64,000 nucleotides of DNA, taken from contig CASFPN010000017.1 of the NCBI GenBank assembly GCA_949296425.1, positions 53,936-117,935 on the forward strand, given 5' to 3'. Source of the DNA: an uncultured bacterium (GTDB taxonomy: Bacteria; Cyanobacteriota; Vampirovibrionia; Gastranaerophilales; Gastranaerophilaceae). A program made the position numbers and the translations under genes. Below the pieces are notes generated by a model. It was not told the DNA's origin. It made no database searches and saw only the letters and a program-made list of their open reading frames with translations. This document shows positions 52,270 to 61,847 of this stretch, in pieces; the stretch's first letter is position 1, and each line of letters starts with the position of its first letter.

Positions 52270-52378
52270 ACTCAAGCATTTAATTGCTAGATACTGAAAC
52301 ACAGAAGTTAATCTTCAGCATAAGCAGTATTTGCTAATATTTGATGTAGAATGCGATATAAATTTCTCCTGCTTCATA

Positions 52379-52407
52379 TTGAATTTGTAAATAATATATG
52401 TTATAAT
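52379..52407 (+). promoter_or_regulatory. Promoter of the 6S-like RNA
   Basis: TTGAAT, 17 bases, TATAAT. The predicted start, 52413-52414, coincides with the first base of the closing stem. Confidence 0.7.
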
Positions 52408-52412
52408 GTATT

Positions 52413-52592
52413 AGCTCTGTACGGATGCTCATTTTGTTCCTACATTTATTTTAAAAGGGAGAATTGACTCTGACAGGATGTGAAGTATACCCGCCGATAC
52501 TTGTATCGCCAGCGGGAAACGGATAATCCGAGGCGTTCACCCACCTGCGAGACCACGCAGGCAACAAAATCACATCTGTGCAGGGCTTTTTT
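52413..52592 (+). ncRNA. ssrS: 6S-like RNA candidate
   Basis: 6S RNA mimics an open promoter and sequesters RNA polymerase. This 180-base unit has a sigma-70 promoter directly before it. Its ends pair: AGCTCTGTACGGATG (52413-52427) with CATCTGTGCAGGGCT (52573-52587), 15 bp with three G-U. A second helix, ATTTTGTT (52431-52438) with AACAAAAT (52563-52570), extends it, giving one long rod. A large central bubble follows, with a small 3'-side hairpin CCTGCG/CGCAGG, and an apical arm with CCCGC/GCGGG, CGATAC/GTATCG and TGTGAA/TTCACC. Six T's end it. Length, rod shape and bubble fit 6S RNA. No family consensus was compared, so another structured RNA is possible. It overlaps the ybaK stop by two bases. 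Confidence 0.7.
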
Positions 52593-53064
52593 AATGTTCT
52601 ATAATGTCTTCAATACTGTATCTTATAACTTTGCTGAGATTAGTAAGGCTTATTTCAACCTGATAGCCGATTTTTCCAGCACTGAAAATAATAGTTTCAA
52701 ATTGTTCTGCGCTTTTGTCAATCACTGTTGTAAAAATTTTTTTCATCCCAATAGGTGAACATCCTCCGTGAATATATCCCGTCAGAGGCAAAAGTTCTTT
52801 TGATTTAATCATGTCTATTGATTTTTCCCCAACGCTTTTGGCAGCCTTTTTTAAATCTAACTCATTTGCAACTGGCACCATAAAAATGTAGATTTTTTTT
52901 GATTTGCCAATAGTCACAAGTGTTTTAAATACTTGTGACGGATTTTGATTTAAAACTCTTGCAACATCGATGCCGCTTATGGCATCAGTATCAACATAGC
53001 AATAATGTCTGTACTGAATTTTAAGCTTATCAAGTTCACGCATTACATTTGTTTTGTGTTCCAT
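52591..53064 (-). CDS. ybaK: Cys-tRNA(Pro) deacylase YbaK/EbsC
   Basis: YbaK removes cysteine or alanine mis-charged on tRNA-Pro. The 157-residue product has the family features: KLKIQYRHYCYVDTDAISGIDVARVL near the start, QVFKTLVTIGKSKKIYIFMVPV with the catalytic Lys near 48, LDLKKAAKSVGEKSIDMI and GYIHGGCSPIGMKK. This complements the YbaK-like INS domain in ProS. It has no close partner gene. ATG 53064 has only a weak AGAG ribosome site. It converges with the 6S-like RNA. Confidence 0.94.
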   Translation of the reverse strand: MEHKTNVMRELDKLKIQYRHYCYVDTDAISGIDVARVLNQNPSQVFKTLVTIGKSKKIYIFMVPVANELDLKKAAKSVGEKSIDMIKSKELLPLTGYIHGGCSPIGMKKIFTTVIDKSAEQFETIIFSAGKIGYQVEISLTNLSKVIRYSIEDIIEH

Positions 53065-53171
53065 AACACTCTTTTATCAAATTTTTAAAATTTATGCAAC
53101 AGGTATTTTTATGGAACTTATATAACAATAACAATTTAACTAAAAAACTCTTATATCTCATCTTTGAAATC

Positions 53172-53230
53172 AGATGCTGAAACAAGTTTAGCATGACATT
53201 ATTGTAGCTTCTTGTGTAAACTACGATATA
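53172..53230. repeat. Partial copy of the MITE-like/REP element
   Basis: ATGCTGAA, ACAAG, TTTAGCAT matches the second hairpin of the element at 41562-41691 with one change. GTGTAAACTACGATATA matches its right terminal repeat with one change. The left half is missing. Confidence 0.65.
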
Positions 53231-53248
53231 AAAACTTTTTTAGTATAA

Positions 53249-54622
53249 TTATCTGTTACATATTGTTCTTGCAACGTGTACACCGGAAGCCGAAGCTTGT
53301 ATCAAACCTCTTGTTACACCTGCACCGTCACCTATTGCAAACAGATTTTTAACACCTTCTGTCTCAAGTTCATTTGTTAGTTTAACTCTTGCTGAATAGA
53401 ATTTAACTTCTATACCATAAAGAAGTGTATATCTTGAAGCTGTGCCGGGGCATACTTTATCGAGAGCCTGAAGCATTTCTATGATGCTTGTCATTTGTCT
53501 GTATGGTATTACAAGGCTTAAATCGCCTGGAGTTGCACATGTAAGTGTCGGTTTTATTATGCTTGATTTGATCCTCTCAGGTGTAGAACGGCGTCCATCA
53601 AGCAAGTCGCCGAAGCGTTGGACAAGAATTCCGCCTCCAAGCATATTTGCTAATCTTGCAATGTGTTGTCCGTACTGGATAGGTTCTTTAAATGGTTCTG
53701 TAAATTTTTCGCTTACAAGAAGCGCAAAATTTGTATTGTTTGTAGTTTTTTCAGCATAGCTGTGTCCGTTTACCGTTGAAATTCCGTTATAATTTTCCTG
53801 AACAACTTCACCGTTGGGGTTCATACAAAAAGTTCTGACCTCATCCCCGAAGGTCGGTGAATTGTATATTAGTTTCGATTCGTACAGCTTATCTGTCAGC
53901 GGTTCAAAAACAGGGGCAGGAAGTTCAACTCTTACGCCTACATCAACAGCATTGTTTACCATGCCTATTTTGTGTTTTGCAAATTCCTGTGTAAGCCAGT
54001 CAGCACCTTCTCTACCGGGGGCAATAATTGTGTATTCAGCACAAATTGTTTCTCCGTTATCAAGTTCAATACCTTTTACCTGCTCACATTCTACAATAAA
54101 TGATTTTGCTGCTACATTGTTTAAAATTGTTATTCGTTCACTCAGATAGTCCTGCATGCTTTTTAAAACATCAAGGCTTCTTTCTGTTCCGAGGTGTCTG
54201 ACAGGAGAATGTACGAGTTTTAATTCTGCAAGAACAGCTTGCCTTTCAAGTTCTCTGAACGTTTTCATATCAGTCCCGAAAACTTCTTCAGTTGCGCCGA
54301 AATCAAGATATAATTGGTCTGCATAATCAATTAAATCTTCAACATGCTTTCTGTCCATATAATCAACAAGATGACCGCCGACATCAGGTGTGAGAGTCAG
54401 CTTTCCGTCAGAAAAAGCTCCTGCACCGCCCCAGCCGCAGAGAAGACCGCATTTTTTACAGGTAGGGCATTTTGCGTAGCCTTCGCGCAACAGACATTTT
54501 CTTTTTTCAATTTTTTCACCTTTTTCTATAAGTACAACTTTCCAGTCGGGTTTTAATTTTGTTATTTCTAATGCCGCAAAAATTCCTGCAGGTCCTGCAC
54601 CGATGATTGCCACGTTATACAT
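53249..54622 (-). CDS. NAD(P)/FAD-dependent dehydrogenase (COG2509-like)
   Basis: From ATG 54622 the product is 457 residues. It has MYNVAIIGAGPAGIFAALEI (FAD Rossmann GxGxxG), KCLLREGYAKCPTCKKCGLLCGWGGAGAFSDGKLTL (a Cys-rich segment typical of this uncharacterised dehydrogenase family), IIAPGREGADWL and, near the C-terminus, NLFAIGDGAGVTRGLIQASASG. The substrate is unknown. ATG 54622 directly opens the FAD fold and has GGAG upstream; ATG 54637 would add five residues. No close partner genes. Confidence 0.85.
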   Translation of the reverse strand: MYNVAIIGAGPAGIFAALEITKLKPDWKVVLIEKGEKIEKRKCLLREGYAKCPTCKKCGLLCGWGGAGAFSDGKLTLTPDVGGHLVDYMDRKHVEDLIDYADQLYLDFGATEEVFGTDMKTFRELERQAVLAELKLVHSPVRHLGTERSLDVLKSMQDYLSERITILNNVAAKSFIVECEQVKGIELDNGETICAEYTIIAPGREGADWLTQEFAKHKIGMVNNAVDVGVRVELPAPVFEPLTDKLYESKLIYNSPTFGDEVRTFCMNPNGEVVQENYNGISTVNGHSYAEKTTNNTNFALLVSEKFTEPFKEPIQYGQHIARLANMLGGGILVQRFGDLLDGRRSTPERIKSSIIKPTLTCATPGDLSLVIPYRQMTSIIEMLQALDKVCPGTASRYTLLYGIEVKFYSARVKLTNELETEGVKNLFAIGDGAGVTRGLIQASASGVHVARTICNR

Positions 54623-54707
54623 CTCGTTAATCTCCATATCTTAATTTTCCAAACCAGTTAAATATACATTAAACAATATTATTTTTAAAGAGATTGTGAA
54701 GATATTG

Positions 54708-55346
54708 TTAAGTGCCAACAGGTTTAAAATCTATACTGTCAAGTTCCATTTTAAAGCTTTTCTGCCCGTATTTTTTATTACTTGTCATATTTATATGTAA
54801 TTCAACAGGTTTTCCGATTCTGATTTTTGTTTTTGTATCAAATGTTTCTTTTATTCTGAGTTTTAAGGAACGCATAAAATTTCCTATAACAAATCCGTAA
54901 TAGTGCTTTGCAGTCTGTAGATCAAAACTGTTTGCAACTTTTTTGGATTTGCAGACTGCTTTTTCAGAGCCTATAGATTTTCCCAGTTCTCTTAACTTTT
55001 CTGCCTGTGCTCCAGTGAACAAAAAGCTTCCTCCGCCTGAAAAAATATCAAATATACATCTGAAATAGTCTGATGGACGAATATTTTTTTGATTTTTCTT
55101 TTTTGGATATCCGTTAAATCCGTATTCTATATTATAATCCGGATCGTGCTTGGCAAATTTTCTTATTATCGTTAATTTTTTACTATCTCCTTTTGCCGGC
55201 CCCGCGAGAATTGCAGTAAGACTATGCGCTGCGGATTTTAGATGCTGAGTATTGTACGTTTCCATTCCGTCTATAAATACGCGTAAAGGTACAACACTTG
55301 TAAAGGAAATATTATTTTTGTCAATTGAATCAATTGCAGAAAGCAT
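54708..55346 (-). CDS. Hypothetical protein, basic, unknown function
   Basis: The 212-residue product has AGGGG before ATG 55346. The N-terminal stretch NNISFTSVVPLRVFIDG has an aromatic-Thr-Ser/Gly pattern that I associate with many unassigned proteins of gut Gastranaerophilales (from memory, not checked). The rest is Lys-rich with a Gly-rich GGGSFLFTG segment near 108 and no signal peptide, Cys cluster or catalytic motif. It is followed on the same strand by the FAD dehydrogenase about 85 bases away. Confidence 0.65.
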   Translation of the reverse strand: MLSAIDSIDKNNISFTSVVPLRVFIDGMETYNTQHLKSAAHSLTAILAGPAKGDSKKLTIIRKFAKHDPDYNIEYGFNGYPKKKNQKNIRPSDYFRCIFDIFSGGGSFLFTGAQAEKLRELGKSIGSEKAVCKSKKVANSFDLQTAKHYYGFVIGNFMRSLKLRIKETFDTKTKIRIGKPVELHINMTSNKKYGQKSFKMELDSIDFKPVGT

Positions 55347-55395
55347 AACAACCCCTTTTTTATATTTTAAAACTCGTAAAAAATTTTTTTGCCGT

Positions 55396-56739
55396 TTATT
55401 TCATAAAATTTTTATCTTTAAAAGGTTTATTTTTTGACGATTTTGCGTGGTTTATATTTGTTATTAGATCTTTTATTTCTTCTGAATTACTTATATTTTG
55501 TGCTTCTTTAGCATACATCAATGCTTTGTCAAGTTTTTGGTTATTCATATATAAGGTTGCAAGGTTATAAGTGACCATATATTTTTCATTATCCGATTTT
55601 GCGAGTTCCAGAGCTTTACTCATCGCTTTAACCGCTTCTTTTGGCTTTTCTAATTCTGCGTAAGCAATTCCTAAATCAATATAACCTCCAGCTATATCCG
55701 GTGCATTTTTTATGTAATTTTTAGCTTCTTCAAGTTTTCTTGAGGAAATATCTTCGGAAGTCCCGAGAACTACCGGTGCATATATAAGACCTTTTGTTTC
55801 AAACTCTTTCAAAGGTGTGTTGGTTATATCCGGAATAAGTTTGTACAAAAGCTTAATTGTATTTATGTCTTTTGTTGAAAGATACTGGAAAGAATTTTTG
55901 TATGGAGCATAAAAGCTGTTTTCAGTGGACATATACATTAAGTCTTCAGAACTGTAGCTGTGCCCCATAATCCCTAAGGCATGACCTATTTCATGCAATA
56001 TTGTATTGTATAATTCTTTATCGGAAAAATAATTTCCGTAAGGGTCTTTATCATACAATGTGATTATCATTTTTTTGAGTTGTGACCCTTGATATTTTGG
56101 TATCGTAAATCCTACAACATATCTGCATACTTCATTTTCACAGACGTTAGCCGGCAGAGGAACTATTTCTATAATAATATCGGCATCTTTATCATTTGTA
56201 ACCTCAGCAAATTCTAAAAAGCCTGAAGAATTTTGCCACTGAGCAAAAGCCTCTAAAATCTCAGATCTGTAATACGGCGGCAATTCAATGTTGCTTTTGT
56301 CAGATATTAAAACTTTCAAAGGGAAAGTTTTTTCGTCCCACCTTATAATTTTGTTATCAATCGGAACCTGTTCAATATAGTTTTCTCCTATATTGGAAAT
56401 GATATTATCCTGCCATTTCGCAATTTCCAATTCAGCAAGCTGGCGTGCCCCATCATTTTCAGCGCTTTCAGCTATTTCAAAAAGTTGTTTTTGAATCTTT
56501 ACTGTCGGTGTAAGATTAACAAGTGACTGTGTATATCCGTAGCGGAAATCTTTATTGTGTCTGTTAAATTTGTATGCCAGACGCATGTTTTTGTAGGCCT
56601 GTATATAATCACTATTTTTAAGATTATTTTGTCCCATCTGGTAAAAATATACCGGCAGAAGTTTCCAAAATACCGCAACTACTATTAAAACAAATATTAT
56701 TGTTATTATAAATTTTTTTGAATTATTGACGGATGTCAT
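55396..56739 (-). CDS. Membrane-anchored matrixin-like zinc metalloprotease with TPR repeats
   Basis: The 447-residue product has an N-terminal membrane anchor (about 9-29), which places the rest outside the cytoplasm. A short TPR-like part follows, then a metalloprotease domain with NTILHEIGHALGIMGHS, the HExxHxxGxxH motif of matrixins and other metzincins, at about 250-263. DLMYMST eleven residues on supplies the Met-turn. Residues about 330-440 hold two or three TPR units (GYIDLGIAYAELEKPKEAVKAMSKAL). Its start overlaps scpB by 17 bases, so it is expressed with the condensin genes, though a functional link is not obvious. Confidence 0.88.
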   Translation of the reverse strand: MTSVNNSKKFIITIIFVLIVVAVFWKLLPVYFYQMGQNNLKNSDYIQAYKNMRLAYKFNRHNKDFRYGYTQSLVNLTPTVKIQKQLFEIAESAENDGARQLAELEIAKWQDNIISNIGENYIEQVPIDNKIIRWDEKTFPLKVLISDKSNIELPPYYRSEILEAFAQWQNSSGFLEFAEVTNDKDADIIIEIVPLPANVCENEVCRYVVGFTIPKYQGSQLKKMIITLYDKDPYGNYFSDKELYNTILHEIGHALGIMGHSYSSEDLMYMSTENSFYAPYKNSFQYLSTKDINTIKLLYKLIPDITNTPLKEFETKGLIYAPVVLGTSEDISSRKLEEAKNYIKNAPDIAGGYIDLGIAYAELEKPKEAVKAMSKALELAKSDNEKYMVTYNLATLYMNNQKLDKALMYAKEAQNISNSEEIKDLITNINHAKSSKNKPFKDKNFMK

Positions 56740-57250
56740 TATCCTTTACGCCTTTATCTATTTCCAAAATTTTTGCAAGAGAACGTGTATCCCCTTTGAG
56801 TTTAAAATATTCCGCGAATTTAGAAGTTGTTTTAAGATTGAAACTCCTACCGTTTTTGTCGCGCGTTTTTGCAACAAGCCCCTTTTCAACAAGTTCCTGT
56901 ACATGCTCATAGGCAGTTGAACCCCGCAGTTCTTTTAAATCGGTTTGTCTTATAGGTTCTTTTAAAGCAATAACGGAAAGAGTCCTCAAAACTGCAGGCT
57001 TCAAATCAACCGGACAAAGTAGTTCAACTAAATCCATATAATCTTCTTTGACCTGTAATATGTAACCGTTTTCATCATCAATTTCCAGAGCACCTTCTCT
57101 TGTTGAATAATCCATAATAAGTTCAAGAATTGCTTCTTCTATTGTTTCTGTATCTTCTCCCAGTATCGTTGCTATTTCGTCCAAGGAAACTGCTCTTGCT
57201 GTTATAAATAAAACTGCTTCTATTCTTGATTTTAACTGTTCGGTATTCAT
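56723..57250 (-). CDS. scpB: Segregation and condensation protein B
   Basis: ScpB is the winged-helix (kite) subunit of the SMC-ScpAB condensin that organises and segregates the chromosome. The 175-residue product has RIEAVLFITARAVSLDEIATIL, the first winged helix, and PAVLRTLSVIALKEPIRQTDLKELRG and VEKGLVAKTRDKNGRSF in the second. ATG 57250 follows AAGGGT. It lies 62 bases after scpA; a REP-like hairpin lies in the gap, and the next gene overlaps its 3' end. Confidence 0.94.
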   Translation of the reverse strand: MNTEQLKSRIEAVLFITARAVSLDEIATILGEDTETIEEAILELIMDYSTREGALEIDDENGYILQVKEDYMDLVELLCPVDLKPAVLRTLSVIALKEPIRQTDLKELRGSTAYEHVQELVEKGLVAKTRDKNGRSFNLKTTSKFAEYFKLKGDTRSLAKILEIDKGVKDNDIRQ

Positions 57251-57287
57251 TTTTTTACCCTTTTGGCAATCCTTATCTTTTTAGACC

Positions 57288-57312
57288 GTCATTCTGAACT
57301 TATTTCAGAATC
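57288..57312. repeat. REP-like palindrome between scpA and scpB
   Basis: ATTCTGAA, CTTAT, TTCAGAAT: same type as those at 24064 and 41591. It touches the scpA stop codon and could act on transcript stability within the operon. Confidence 0.7.
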
Positions 57313-58131
57313 TCAATTCACTTGCACATGTTTATCTTCACCTTTTACAACATACAGATCAGAATAAAATTCATCCTGTTTTAAATCGTAATCAGTTTCT
57401 GCAGTCAGAAATAAAAGAGCAATATACGCACTTATTCTGTCCATACCCAGAAGTGTTAATTCGTTTAATTCTATTTTCTCATTTTTTTCAAAAATTTGTC
57501 CGAGATTTTCTTTTAATGTTAGCACACATGATTCTATATATTCTTCATGTGCAAGATTAACAATATCGTCAGGAGTAAGTTTTGAATATGACTGTACTCT
57601 CCTTTTTGCTCGTTCATGTGCGCTTTTTAAAGATTGTTTGTGCTCCAGCTTCTCGTAAAATTGCAGCTGTCTGATTAAATCTTTCAAAGTAACAACGCGG
57701 TTGTGATTTAATCTTACACTTGTACGTCTTTGAAGAACTTCATCAATTGAAATTACGTTATTTGTCGGGACATAATCATCTTCTCCGTAATCTACAATAA
57801 AGCCGTCATCGTCGTATTCTACATTGTCAGATTCCTGTGATTCAAACTGCATTATGTCAATACCTTCAAGCACATTTGACTTGAGCTTTAAAAGGATTGC
57901 GGCAAATAAAAAAGTTCTGCCGGTAACTCTCAAGTTTTGTGATTTCAACTGAACCATGTGCGCTAGATATTTGTCAGTAACATCAACAATATCAATGTTC
58001 CAAGGGTCAATTTTCCCGGCTTTTGCCATATCAACCAGAATCCCTATCCCTTCACTTTTAGGCTTGCCGTCTTTTGATAAGCCTAAATCAGGTAACTCAA
58101 TATTATAATTTAATAATGCCTCTGTGCTCAT
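57313..58131 (-). CDS. scpA: Segregation and condensation protein A
   Basis: ScpA is the kleisin bridging the SMC heads. The 272-residue product shows GIGILVDMAKAGKIDPWNIDIVDVTDKYLAHM and RTFLFAAILLKLKSNVLEG in the N-domain that binds the SMC neck. The middle is acidic (about 95-125), and the C-terminal winged helix includes LLGMDRISAYIALLFLTAETDYDLKQDEFYSDLYV. ATG 58131 follows AGGA. It lies nine bases after the smc stop; smc-scpA-scpB form one operon. Confidence 0.94.
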   Translation of the reverse strand: MSTEALLNYNIELPDLGLSKDGKPKSEGIGILVDMAKAGKIDPWNIDIVDVTDKYLAHMVQLKSQNLRVTGRTFLFAAILLKLKSNVLEGIDIMQFESQESDNVEYDDDGFIVDYGEDDYVPTNNVISIDEVLQRRTSVRLNHNRVVTLKDLIRQLQFYEKLEHKQSLKSAHERAKRRVQSYSKLTPDDIVNLAHEEYIESCVLTLKENLGQIFEKNEKIELNELTLLGMDRISAYIALLFLTAETDYDLKQDEFYSDLYVVKGEDKHVQVN

Positions 58132-58140
58132 ATATCCTGA

Positions 58141-61100
58141 TTATTCGTCCCTTAACTTAATACCCGTAACTTTAGTTATGCCTTTTTCTTTTTGAGTTAC
58201 ACCTAAAGTTCTATTAGCTGATTCTATCATAGGTTTTCTGTGGCTAACTACTATAAATTGCGTATCTTTTGATTGATTCTGCACCATTTGGGCGATACGT
58301 TCAACATTCATTGTATCCAGACTTGCATCAACTTCATCAAACGCATAGAATGGTGAGGGCATATAGCGCTGGATTGCAAAAACAAATGCGAGAGCTGTTA
58401 ATGATTTTTCGCCGCCGGACATACTTTCAAGTCTTTGAAGCTTTTTATCTCTGGGTTGGGCCTCGATAGTAAGCCCACCTGAGAGGGGATCGTCCGGACA
58501 TTCAAGTTTAAGCTCACCTTCACCTTCAGAGAGTTGATGGAATACTTCTTTAAAATTTTCGTTTATGTGATTATATGTTTTCATAAACGTTTCTTTTTTT
58601 AGTTGTTCATAACCGTGCATTCTTTCCAGAATTTCTTTACGTTCTTTAGAAAGCGTTTCAATCTGCTCTTTTAGTTCGTTTTGACGGGTAAGAACTTCTT
58701 CATAAGCGGCTAAAGCGCGCATATTAACGTCCCCGAGTTCTGCCATTCTGCTTTCAAGACGTTTAATTTTTGAGGTTATTTCATCTATTGAAATCTCTGC
58801 AGGTTCGAGTTTGTTGACATCTTCTCCGGCATCTTCAAGATCTTTTTTAGCGTTTTCAAGTTGCGGTTCAAGTTCCCGTCTGCGGGCCTTAAAGGATTCT
58901 ATTTGTTCCGCAATTCTTTCAATATCGGCGACTCTTATATGTTTTTGTTTTTCAAGCTCAATTAATTCGCTGTTAATATCATCACGTTCTTTGAGCAATT
59001 TGCCTAACTTTTCTTCTATTTGTTCAATTTGCTCATGAAGTTCTTCCATTTTTTTGTTTAATTCTTCAATATCATTTTTGTAACGTTTTTTATCTTCCTC
59101 GAGCTTTACATTGTTATGTTCAATATTTGTTATTTCTTCTTCTTTTGTTTCGATGAGATTATTGTGGAATGCAATCTGTCTGTTAAGTTCATTTTTATCG
59201 TTGTTTGCATTCATAAGGTTGGTTTGAAGGCGTTTGATTTCGTGCTCGACGCCTTCAGTTTTTTCTTTAAGCTCTTTTAAATCTTTGTCATTAATAAGTT
59301 TTTCTACTTCTTCTATCTGTTCCTGACAGAGTGTCATATCATCATAGATTTTTACATTTTTTTCTTCAAGTTTGTCTAACTTTTTGTTTAACTCTGCAAT
59401 TTCAGGCTCTGTTTTGGCTATAAAATCAGATTTTTCTTTAAGAATATTTTCACTGTTTTCAAAGTTTTGATTCATATTATCAAGTTCGGCTTTTGATTTT
59501 GAAAATTCACTCATTGAATCAGAATATTTTCCTCTTACATCTTCAAGTTTTTGTTCAAGTGAAGTCTTTTTGTTTTCAAGAGAGCCGAGCTTTTGCTCCA
59601 TTTCTTTCAAACGGTCTTTAAATTTGTTTAATTCATCATCATCATTCTGGCTGAAGCTTAAACCTGTTTTCAATTTTGTTCCGCCCGTCATTGAACCGGA
59701 TTTTTCAAGAAGTTCTCCCTGTAAGGTTACCATTCTGTATCTGCCTATAAGTCTTTTAGCAGATTCTAGATCTTCTACAACAATTGTATCGCCAACAGCA
59801 TAATAAAATGCGTCAATATATTCATCATCAAAATCAATAAGATTAATTGCAAAATCAATAACGCCTTTGTCTTTAGGAAGCTGCAATTTTGTGGGAGCTT
59901 TTTTAATTTTGTTAAGCGGAATAAAGGTTGCTCTGCCCGCATTTGAAGATTTTAAAAGTTCTATCGCAACTGATGCAACGTGTTCATCATCCACTACAAT
60001 ATGCGCCATTCTTCCGCCAAATGCCACTTCCATTGCAACAGAATATTCTTTATCAACTGTACCCAGTTTTACAAGAGGTGCATGAACCCCGCGAAGTTTT
60101 GCATTCATTACTGTATCTATTGCACGTCCGAAGTTGGCATCTTCCGCTGCTTGTTTTTTAGCCTCCATTGTTGAAATTTTTCTGTATGCCATCTGGATAT
60201 TATAATTTAAATCGTTGATTTCATTTTTTGTTAAATCCAGATCGTGCATTGCATTTTGCTGAATGATTTTAAAATCAGCCATTTCTTTTTGTAACTGTTC
60301 AACAAGAGTTTTTTTCAAGTCTTGATTTGATGCAAAATTTGCTTTCATTTCGTTTAATTCTTCAAGTTTTGCTTTTGCATCCTCAAGGTCGCGTTGAAGA
60401 TTTTTTAATTCACTTTCCAAGGGAAGTTTAGTCTGAATAAGCTTTGTTTCTTCATCTTTTAAGGCTTCTAGCTGTTTTCTTAAATTGTTTCTTCGTTCAA
60501 TATGCTGGTCTGCAGTTGCATTAAGGCCTGTCATGTCTTCCAGAATTTTTTTCAGTTCTGCTTCCCGAGTTGAAATATTTGTTTTTATACCTTCTATTTC
60601 ATCATCTTTAAGTCCGATTTTTAATTTAAAATCTTCTATTTTCTTTTTAAAACCTTCTATACCGTTTTTTGCATTTTCAATAGAACGCAGTCCGTCATGA
60701 ATTTGTTTGTCGGCATAATTTGATGCGTTATTTTTCCGGTCAATTTCGCCTTTTAGGGTTTCTTCCTGTTTTTTTAATTCAATTTGTTGTGCTTCCCCTT
60801 TTTCTTTTACAAGTTCTGATACTTCCTGATATTTTTGTTTAATCAGGTTTAATCTTTCATCAAGGTCTTTATTTTTAATTTCTTCTTCTTTTTTCTTTTT
60901 TGTAAATTCTAAGATATTTTCATGCGCCTGTTCAAGATTGCGTTTCAAATCAAAAAATCTGACTTTGTTAATTTGGCTTTCAAGGGTTTGTTTTTCTTCT
61001 CTTAATTTTTGATATTTGAGTGCAACCTCACGTTCTTCTTTAAGCTGTTCAAGGCGATTGTCTACTTCATTTAAAATTACGGTAGAACGTTCAACTCTCT

Positions 61101-61638
61101 GTTCAACAGTTTCAAGCTCTCCGGTTGCCTGTTCTATACGCCTGTCAAAGTCTGCAATTCCTGCTATTTCATCAATTATTTTTCTGCGGTTTTTCGGCGA
61201 GCAGTTTGTAATGCCCATTACATCGCCCTGCATCATAACATTATAACTGTTTGGGGTAACATTATATTTTTCTAATACTGCATGTACATTGGTAAGCGTT
61301 GTAACGCTGTCATTTATATAGTATGTGCTGGCGTAACCTTGTGTTGTTTTTCTGATTTTTCTGCCGATACTTAAATCGTCACCGTTTTCAGTGTCTCCGA
61401 AGGTTACTTTCACAAAAGCTTCATTTCTTTTTGTATAAGTCGAGATAAAATGGGATAAATTTTCTGCACGAAGTTCACTTGCATTTGCAAGTCCTAGTGC
61501 AAATAATATGCTGTCTATGATATTGCTTTTGCCTGATCCGTTAGGCCCGGAAACTGTAGTAAAACCCTTAAGCAGGGGGATTTCCGATTTGTTGGCAAAT
61601 GATTTAAAATTATCTATCTCCAGTTGTTTTATGTACAT
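58141..61638 (-). CDS. smc: Chromosome segregation protein SMC
   Basis: SMC is the ATPase of bacterial condensin. The 1165-residue product has the N-terminal P-loop GPNGSGKSNIIDSILFALG (about 32-50), long coiled coils, and a hinge at about 510-650 (GVHAPLVKLGTVDKEY, ALEVAFGG-like text, GSMTGGTKLKTG). The C-terminal head has the ABC signature LESMSGGEKSLTALAFVFAIQ (about 1070-1090) and Walker B PFYAFDEVDASLD. ATG 61638 follows TAGGAA. It is the first gene of the smc-scpA-scpB-metalloprotease operon. Length and architecture are standard. Confidence 0.98.
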   Translation of the reverse strand: MYIKQLEIDNFKSFANKSEIPLLKGFTTVSGPNGSGKSNIIDSILFALGLANASELRAENLSHFISTYTKRNEAFVKVTFGDTENGDDLSIGRKIRKTTQGYASTYYINDSVTTLTNVHAVLEKYNVTPNSYNVMMQGDVMGITNCSPKNRRKIIDEIAGIADFDRRIEQATGELETVEQRVERSTVILNEVDNRLEQLKEEREVALKYQKLREEKQTLESQINKVRFFDLKRNLEQAHENILEFTKKKKEEEIKNKDLDERLNLIKQKYQEVSELVKEKGEAQQIELKKQEETLKGEIDRKNNASNYADKQIHDGLRSIENAKNGIEGFKKKIEDFKLKIGLKDDEIEGIKTNISTREAELKKILEDMTGLNATADQHIERRNNLRKQLEALKDEETKLIQTKLPLESELKNLQRDLEDAKAKLEELNEMKANFASNQDLKKTLVEQLQKEMADFKIIQQNAMHDLDLTKNEINDLNYNIQMAYRKISTMEAKKQAAEDANFGRAIDTVMNAKLRGVHAPLVKLGTVDKEYSVAMEVAFGGRMAHIVVDDEHVASVAIELLKSSNAGRATFIPLNKIKKAPTKLQLPKDKGVIDFAINLIDFDDEYIDAFYYAVGDTIVVEDLESAKRLIGRYRMVTLQGELLEKSGSMTGGTKLKTGLSFSQNDDDELNKFKDRLKEMEQKLGSLENKKTSLEQKLEDVRGKYSDSMSEFSKSKAELDNMNQNFENSENILKEKSDFIAKTEPEIAELNKKLDKLEEKNVKIYDDMTLCQEQIEEVEKLINDKDLKELKEKTEGVEHEIKRLQTNLMNANNDKNELNRQIAFHNNLIETKEEEITNIEHNNVKLEEDKKRYKNDIEELNKKMEELHEQIEQIEEKLGKLLKERDDINSELIELEKQKHIRVADIERIAEQIESFKARRRELEPQLENAKKDLEDAGEDVNKLEPAEISIDEITSKIKRLESRMAELGDVNMRALAAYEEVLTRQNELKEQIETLSKERKEILERMHGYEQLKKETFMKTYNHINENFKEVFHQLSEGEGELKLECPDDPLSGGLTIEAQPRDKKLQRLESMSGGEKSLTALAFVFAIQRYMPSPFYAFDEVDASLDTMNVERIAQMVQNQSKDTQFIVVSHRKPMIESANRTLGVTQKEKGITKVTGIKLRDE

Positions 61639-61847
61639 AAATTCCTACCAAGTCTTATTCTTATTGAACAACAACTTTTTCAGCATGTCAAAAGATTAAA
61701 GAAATCTTTACGTTTTATCAGGCGCTTTGATGTTCGCAAGATTAGAAGATAAATTATTTATATAAAATGAATGCCCTCAGATCTTTAGCATTTCTTGCCG
61801 TCAAATAATAATTTGCTATAATGTGAATTTAATGTTATTATTTTTCT

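Noticed and set aside
52480..52758. Forward ORF across the 6S-like RNA and ybaK
   Set aside because: Its start lies in the RNA fold and most of it is antisense to ybaK; no ribosome site.
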